This document shows positions 48,366 through 52,927 of a stretch of DNA of 52,927 bases, in pieces. The stretch comes from JBCCGI01 sp039029355 (GTDB lineage Bacteria > Planctomycetota > UBA1135 > GCA-002686595), in assembly GCA_039029355.1 (NCBI GenBank), contig JBCCGI010000059.1, forward strand, positions 1 to 52,927, written 5' to 3'. Both the position numbers and the translations under genes were made by a program. Position 1 is the first letter of the stretch. Each line of letters starts with the position of its first letter. The notes beneath the pieces are model-generated. The model saw nothing but the letters and a program-made list of their open reading frames with translations, was not told where the DNA came from and did not search any database.

Positions 48366-51300
48366 ATGCAGAAAACCAGCTCGTTCTTGTTTGGCTCTCT
48401 TCTTCTGGCCCTTGGCGTCGCGGGACCGTTCGCGAGTCAGAGCGCGACGCCCCAGGGACCCCAGGGAACGGATACGGGGCCGGTCCGCCAGCGCGGGAAC
48501 TTCGACGGCACCGCGCTGCAGGCGCCGCTGCTGAACTTCTTCCCCGCGAGTACGCCGGCCGCGACCGTTCCGATCTCGGGAACGGCCGTGGGGGCCTTCT
48601 TCGTGAAGGTCTCGGCCCCCGGCGGGCTGTTCGAGATCCCGGTTATCAACGACAACTTCGCGCTCTCGGTACCGCTCGCGCTGGACCAGGTGAACAAGAT
48701 CTACCTCACCTCGGTCTCGAGCGGCGGGGAGACCAGCGTCCCGGTCGCCGCGGTCGTGACGCAGGATCTCACGCCTCCGTCGGTGTTCATCGACTTCCCG
48801 GCGGCCGGCGAGTTGATCGAGACGCAGTTCGCGCCGCTTTCGCCCAAGGTCGACGTGGCGGGCCGGGTGAGCGACACGCTCAGCGGCTTCATGGGGCTGC
48901 AGGTGACCGTGAACGGGGTCCGCGCCGAGGTCGACGTCGGCGTCGGGACGAACGGCACCTTCCTGGCCTCCGACGTGCCGATCGACCCCGATCAGCCCAC
49001 GGTGATCGAGGCGACGGCCAGCGACGCGCTTGGGAACACGCGCACCGAGCAGATCACGGTGTCGCACATGACGATCCCGGCCGGGACGCTGCAGATGTTC
49101 CCGGTCTCGGGCAACGGGCAGACGGCCGAGATCGAGACCGAGCTCCCGCAGCCGATCGTGGTGCGGGTGTTCGACACGACCGGGGCGCCGTTCCCGAACA
49201 AGCTCGTGACCTTTGACGTGACGCGCAGCAACGGGCGCCTGACGGCCAGCGGGATCGGCGACGGCTCCATGCTGCTGCAGGTCTTCACCGACAGCGCGGG
49301 CGACGCCCAGGTCTTCTGGACGCTCGGCAGCGACGCTGGATGCGGCAACAACCGCGTCGAGGTGACCAGTGCGGGGGTGAGCGGGACCGTCGGGTTCTGC
49401 GCCTCGGCCATGCCGGCTCCGGCGGCCCAGATCAACGTCGGTATGGGCAACAACCAGCGCTGCGAGGTCGGAGCCACGGGCCCCGAGCCGCTCTCGGTGT
49501 ACGTCCACGACGGCTGCAACGGCGTGCCCGGGGAGGCGGTCACCTTCACCGTCGACGAGGGCGGCGGGCTGGTGAACGGGCAGAGCACCATCGTGGTGCC
49601 GACCGACGAGACCGGCCACGCCGAGGTCGACTTCACCTTTGGACCGCTGCAGGGGAACAACCGGGTGACGGCCGACTTTGCCGGCAACCCGAGCAACCCG
49701 GTGGTCTTCGTCGCCTACGGGGTCGAGCGCGACCTCTCGCAACCGACCGCCTTCTGCGGGGTGGTGCTCAACAACGGAGGGCAGTGCATCGGCGGGGCGG
49801 TCTGTTCGCTGGTGATCGACGGCGTGCAGGTCGGCGGCGCCCTCACGGACGATTCCGGCTTCTTCCGCATGGAGGACCTGGCGGCCAGCGGGCCCGCCCA
49901 CCTGATCATCGACGGTTTTGTCGCAACCCAGGTGGGCGGCGCCTCCGGCATCACCGTTCCCGAGGGCAGCTTCCCCGAGCTCGAGTACGAGACGGTGGTT
50001 GTGCCCAATGCCGAGAACACGCTCCCCGAGCCGATCCTGCTGCCGCCGCTCAACCCCAACAACACGCGCTTCTACAGCACCACGACCGACACGGTGCTCG
50101 AGGTGGAGGGCATCGAGGGGCTGCAGATGATCGTGACCGCCGGCTCGATGACCTACCTGGGTCAGCCGGCCCCGGACGGGCTGCCGATGTCGCTCAACCG
50201 GGTGAACCACGACGACATCCCGATGGCGATGCCGGACGGCGCCGCGCCGCCGTTCGCCTTCACGCTGCAGCCCGGCGGCGCGCACTTCGATCCGCCGGTG
50301 CGGATCGTGTATCCGAACATGAGCGGGCTGGCGCCCGGCTCGATCTCGTACTTCCTGAGCTTTGACCACGATGCGGGCGAGTTCAAGATCGTCGCCACCG
50401 GGCAGGTGTCCGACGATGGCTCGTGCATCGTGTCCGACCCGGGCGCGGGGCTGACCGAGGCCGGTTGGGGCTGCAACTGCCCGCCGTACTCGGTCGCCGG
50501 AGACTGCGAGAACTGCTCCGAGTCCTGCGACGACAACGGCATGTTGTCCGGCAGCGGCTCGGTCAGCGTGTCGAACCCGATGCCGATGTACGGCGACAGC
50601 GTCACCTTCACGCTCAACGGCACCGCCACCGACTCGGGTGGCCAGAAGAAGGAGGAGTGCGACGACGGCACGGTGACCTTCACACCGGTCCCGCCTGGAT
50701 CGGTGATGTACGAGTGGATGGTCACCAAGCCCGAGGGCGACGTGGTGATGGGCACCGGCACCAGCGCGACCGTCACCGTGGACGAGTGCGGGACGTTCAA
50801 CGCCCAGTTCACCGCGATGGTCGACCGCGACTGCGCGCCGGGCCCGCTGTCGATGGGGTCCGGCTCGGTGACGCTCGAGGGGATGCTCAACCCGCCGATC
50901 TCGCAGCCGGACCTGACGATCGACTTCACCTCGATCAGCAACCTCATCGACGCGATCAAGGGCGTCGTGTCGGTCACGCCCTGCAGCATCACCCCGCCCG
51001 GCGACCTGATCTTCAAGGTGCAGGTCGAGCAGTTCCAACAGTGCTGCGCGGACGGCGTGAAGGACTTCGAGAAGTACTCGGGCCAGATCGGCGCGAGCCT
51101 GGGCGGGTTCTCGTGCTCGATCCCGTTCGCGGGCGTCCCCGGCGTCGCCTCGCTCAACGTCACCTTCGGGCTGAGCTCGGACGTCAGCGCGACGGTGTCG
51201 GCCAAGCAAACCTGCGACGACCTCGACTTCTGCTTCGACCCCAAGATCGGTGGCAAGGCCTTCGGCGGCGTCAGCGGTACGATCGGCCCGGACGGGGTGA

Positions 51301-51488
51301 TCGGGACGCTCAAGGTCGTGCTCGAGGTCGGCGACCTGACCGGCACCGGGATGTACTGCACCTCGTCCGGCATCTCGGGGCAGATCTGTATCGGGAAGAC
51401 CGAGATCGTCGGCTCGGTCGTGCTCCTCGCCGGCCTGGTCGAGACCTCGGTCAAGGTGGGCGTCTTCGACGGGTTCTGCGTGCCGTGA
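48366..51488 (+). CDS. Large exported protein with invasin-type Ig (Big_1-like) domains
   Basis: 1040 residues from ATG 48366, where the signal peptide starts (MQKTSSFLFGSLLLALGVAG); the open frame extends 37 codons upstream without signal-like sequence. Residues about 130-245 are Ig-like with a DxxGN motif (ASDALGNTRTEQITV). Two Big_1-like domains follow at about 255-355 (IVVRVFDTTGAPFPNKLVTF) and 365-460 (GVPGEAVTFTVDEGGG, then NNRVTADFAGNPS). A carboxypeptidase-regulatory-like sandwich is at about 470-530 (VIDGVQVGGALTDDSGFFRM). Residues about 560-720 end in a Cys-rich stretch (CNCPPYSVAGDCENCSES). The C-terminal third has a PKD/Ig-like domain and a unique region. Cysteines are numerous, implying disulfides. 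The stop overlaps the next ATG by 1 nt, so it is in an operon with a lipoprotein and a second Ig protein. Confidence 0.82.
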   Translation: MQKTSSFLFGSLLLALGVAGPFASQSATPQGPQGTDTGPVRQRGNFDGTALQAPLLNFFPASTPAATVPISGTAVGAFFVKVSAPGGLFEIPVINDNFALSVPLALDQVNKIYLTSVSSGGETSVPVAAVVTQDLTPPSVFIDFPAAGELIETQFAPLSPKVDVAGRVSDTLSGFMGLQVTVNGVRAEVDVGVGTNGTFLASDVPIDPDQPTVIEATASDALGNTRTEQITVSHMTIPAGTLQMFPVSGNGQTAEIETELPQPIVVRVFDTTGAPFPNKLVTFDVTRSNGRLTASGIGDGSMLLQVFTDSAGDAQVFWTLGSDAGCGNNRVEVTSAGVSGTVGFCASAMPAPAAQINVGMGNNQRCEVGATGPEPLSVYVHDGCNGVPGEAVTFTVDEGGGLVNGQSTIVVPTDETGHAEVDFTFGPLQGNNRVTADFAGNPSNPVVFVAYGVERDLSQPTAFCGVVLNNGGQCIGGAVCSLVIDGVQVGGALTDDSGFFRMEDLAASGPAHLIIDGFVATQVGGASGITVPEGSFPELEYETVVVPNAENTLPEPILLPPLNPNNTRFYSTTTDTVLEVEGIEGLQMIVTAGSMTYLGQPAPDGLPMSLNRVNHDDIPMAMPDGAAPPFAFTLQPGGAHFDPPVRIVYPNMSGLAPGSISYFLSFDHDAGEFKIVATGQVSDDGSCIVSDPGAGLTEAGWGCNCPPYSVAGDCENCSESCDDNGMLSGSGSVSVSNPMPMYGDSVTFTLNGTATDSGGQKKEECDDGTVTFTPVPPGSVMYEWMVTKPEGDVVMGTGTSATVTVDECGTFNAQFTAMVDRDCAPGPLSMGSGSVTLEGMLNPPISQPDLTIDFTSISNLIDAIKGVVSVTPCSITPPGDLIFKVQVEQFQQCCADGVKDFEKYSGQIGASLGGFSCSIPFAGVPGVASLNVTFGLSSDVSATVSAKQTCDDLDFCFDPKIGGKAFGGVSGTIGPDGVIGTLKVVLEVGDLTGTGMYCTSSGISGQICIGKTEIVGSVVLLAGLVETSVKVGVFDGFCVP

Positions 51489-52234
51489 TGAAAGCGCTCG
51501 CCAAGCACACGCGCAGGCTGGCGCTCGCGTCGGTCCTGCCCCTGGTCCTGCTCTCGGGCTGCGAGCCCGGGAGCTCGGCGGCCGCGACGCAGGAGACAGC
51601 GGCCGAGGAGAACGCGATGGACCCGTCGGCTCCGCAGACCGCGCCCGGTTTCTCGGTCGCCGAGCTGTTCCTGCGCGTTCCCACGTCGACGCCGGGCTAC
51701 GCGACGGACGAGAGCCGGCCGGAGTCGCTCCAGGGGGTGCACCGGATCGACGGGTGGGTCAACGTCGGCTCCGCGGTGCGGATCACGAACGAAGATCCGC
51801 TTGGACCGGAGCCCGAGACGCCGAGCCCGCTCCACACCTTCCGGCAGCTGCTCGAGGCCTACAAGCAAGGCGACGGCACGGTCGACGCCGTGGCCGACCT
51901 GCACGCCGCGTCGGCGCGCGACGAGTTCCGAAGCAAGCTCAGCGCCCCCGAACTGCGGCAGCAGTGGCTACCTTACGTCACCTCGATCCACGCGATCACG
52001 CCGCTGGCCCTCTGGAGGGAAGGCCGGCGGTACATCTGTCTGATGCGGCTCGAGCGGGCCGGCGTCGAGGGCGGCGAACAAACCGCCATGATCTTCGACG
52101 CCGACTTCCAGTTCCTCCTGGGGAAGATCGACTCGACCCTGTACGGCAACCTTGCCCTGTACTTCCAGGACGGCCAGAGGCGTCCGGAAGACTTGCTCGT
52201 CAACTACCAGTACCTGAAGGAGGTCTTCCAGTGA
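51488..52234 (+). CDS. Lipoprotein of unknown function
   Basis: 248 residues. ATG 51488 shares its A with the preceding TGA. A clear lipobox is present (LVLLSGC, Cys25), followed by a low-complexity Ala/Glu linker. Residues about 100-248 form a mixed alpha/beta domain (TFRQLLEAYKQGDGTVDAV, YICLMRLERAGVEGGEQTAM) with no recognised family; the shape is reminiscent of NTF2-like or DUF4878-type domains, but this is a weak impression. It lies between two Ig-domain exported proteins in an overlapping operon and may anchor or help assemble them. Confidence 0.78.
   Translation: MKALAKHTRRLALASVLPLVLLSGCEPGSSAAATQETAAEENAMDPSAPQTAPGFSVAELFLRVPTSTPGYATDESRPESLQGVHRIDGWVNVGSAVRITNEDPLGPEPETPSPLHTFRQLLEAYKQGDGTVDAVADLHAASARDEFRSKLSAPELRQQWLPYVTSIHAITPLALWREGRRYICLMRLERAGVEGGEQTAMIFDADFQFLLGKIDSTLYGNLALYFQDGQRRPEDLLVNYQYLKEVFQ
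52217..52224 (+). promoter_or_regulatory. Strong Shine-Dalgarno AAGGAGGT
   Basis: AAGGAGGT lies six bases before GTG 52231 inside the end of the lipoprotein gene. It fixes the GTG as the start of the last gene, and its strength is unusual in this window. Confidence 0.75.
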
Positions 52235-52927
52235 GATCCCCGCGCATCCTTCGTACGACCGGCATCCTTCTGGGTCTCGTCGGCGCGCTCCCCGCCGTCG
52301 CCTTCGCCCAACAACTGGACGAAACCTGGCAGGTCAAGATCGGCAACCAGGCGGTCCAGGTGGATCCGGACGGCGGCTTCCGGATCCCGAACGTGTTCTC
52401 GCCCGATCTGCTGCCGCAGGCGACGCCCGGCGGGCCGCCCTGCTGCGACTTCCTGGGCGACAACTTCGTCCGCGTGGTGGGGGTGAGCGAGGCCCAGGGG
52501 CTGTTCCTCTTCAGCGAGCCGTTCCAGATCACCAGCGGGCAGACCTTCCTGATCGGCGACCTGACGATCACCCCCGAGCCGCCGCCCTTCCCGGAGTTCA
52601 TCACGATCGGGGTGTCGCCCCAGACCCTGACCACGCCCGGCGAGATCGGGCAGGCGACGGTGACGGGCACGCTGCTCGACGGGGTGTCGACGGTCGACGT
52701 GACCTCGCGCGCCGCGTTCACCGTCTACCAGTCGAGCAACCCCGATGTGGCCTCGGTGGGCGTCGACGGCGCGATCACGGCTCAGGGCGACGGCACGGTG
52801 TTCATCACCGCGACCAACGAGGGCTCAACCTCGGTGGCGCAGGTCAACGTGTCCTTCGGCGACGCGCTGACCACCGTGGTCGGCGTGGTCACGCTCGAGG
52901 ACGGGACCCTGGTGCAGGGCGCCGACG
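52231..52927 (+). CDS. Exported Ig-like (Big_2) protein, truncated by the window edge
   Basis: 232 residues seen from GTG 52231, which overlaps the preceding TGA (GTGA), with AAGGAGGT upstream. The signal peptide covers residues 1-28 (GALPAVAFAQQ). Residues about 30-120 are beta-rich with a CC pair. Residues about 125-210 form a bacterial Ig-like group 2 domain (SSNPDVASVGVDGAITAQG, then GTVFITATNEGSTSVAQV). The last residues (VVGVVTLEDGTLVQGAD) look like the start of a carboxypeptidase-regulatory-like sandwich. The C-terminus is outside the window. Confidence 0.82.
   Translation, partial: MRSPRILRTTGILLGLVGALPAVAFAQQLDETWQVKIGNQAVQVDPDGGFRIPNVFSPDLLPQATPGGPPCCDFLGDNFVRVVGVSEAQGLFLFSEPFQITSGQTFLIGDLTITPEPPPFPEFITIGVSPQTLTTPGEIGQATVTGTLLDGVSTVDVTSRAAFTVYQSSNPDVASVGVDGAITAQGDGTVFITATNEGSTSVAQVNVSFGDALTTVVGVVTLEDGTLVQGAD

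Noticed and set aside
48150..51209. A 1019-codon minus-strand open frame
   Set aside because: Shadow of the large Ig-domain gene, His/Arg/Gly-rich with no signal peptide or motifs.

Overview
The window is a very GC-rich (about 70%) bacterial chromosome segment, most likely from a planctomycete. Four extracytoplasmic-function (ECF) sigma factors sit next to Ser/Thr protein kinases with WD40 or TPR extensions. Large exported proteins with FG-GAP, CRTAC1/ASPIC-UnbV, beta-helix, pre-peptidase (PPC) and Ig-like (Big) repeats dominate. A Cys-type sulfatase and several families of shared C-terminal tails are also present. The phylum call is inference from gene content; no rRNA, tRNA, phage, insertion sequence or CRISPR array was seen.

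Layout. 0-9.1 kb: a minus-strand run of galactose-oxidase-like enzyme, six-repeat FG-GAP protein, WD40 kinase, sigma factor and a collagen-like surface protein that leaves the window on the left. 9.4-15.6 kb: a plus-strand redox block of FixH/YtkA-like protein, di-haem peroxidase, Tat-exported multicopper oxidase and CRTAC1 protein. 15.6-18.4 kb: a decayed zone with a tail remnant, a short FG-GAP chimera, an intact secreted hydrolase and a frameshifted DUF4350-like gene. 18.4-28 kb: small lipoprotein, sigma/TPR-kinase pair, second paralogous hydrolase, BNR-repeat protein and beta-helix protein. 28-37 kb: sigma/WD40-kinase pair with an anti-sigma-like zinc motif, sulfatase interrupted by an in-frame stop, and a convergent sigma/TPR-kinase pair. 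37-48 kb: small coiled-coil lipoprotein, 6 x 108-residue repeat protein, DUF4062-STAND-TPR protein (possible defence protein), beta-propeller protein, aminotransferase remnant, and two coupled exported genes, one with a CHRD domain. 48.4-52.9 kb: three overlapping genes for Ig-domain exported proteins and a lipoprotein, cut by the right edge.

How it may work together. Most products are exported. The four sigma/kinase pairs (each kinase has one membrane helix followed by a WD40 or TPR region) look like transmembrane switches that could control surface-protein genes. The copper radical oxidase, di-haem peroxidase and multicopper oxidase could form a periplasmic unit that makes and removes peroxide. 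A recurring TATACTCGGC-like element lies upstream of several genes, twice so close to the ATG that a leaderless mRNA is plausible. Most start codons lack a clear Shine-Dalgarno sequence. All functional statements rest on motifs read by eye; no database search was run.
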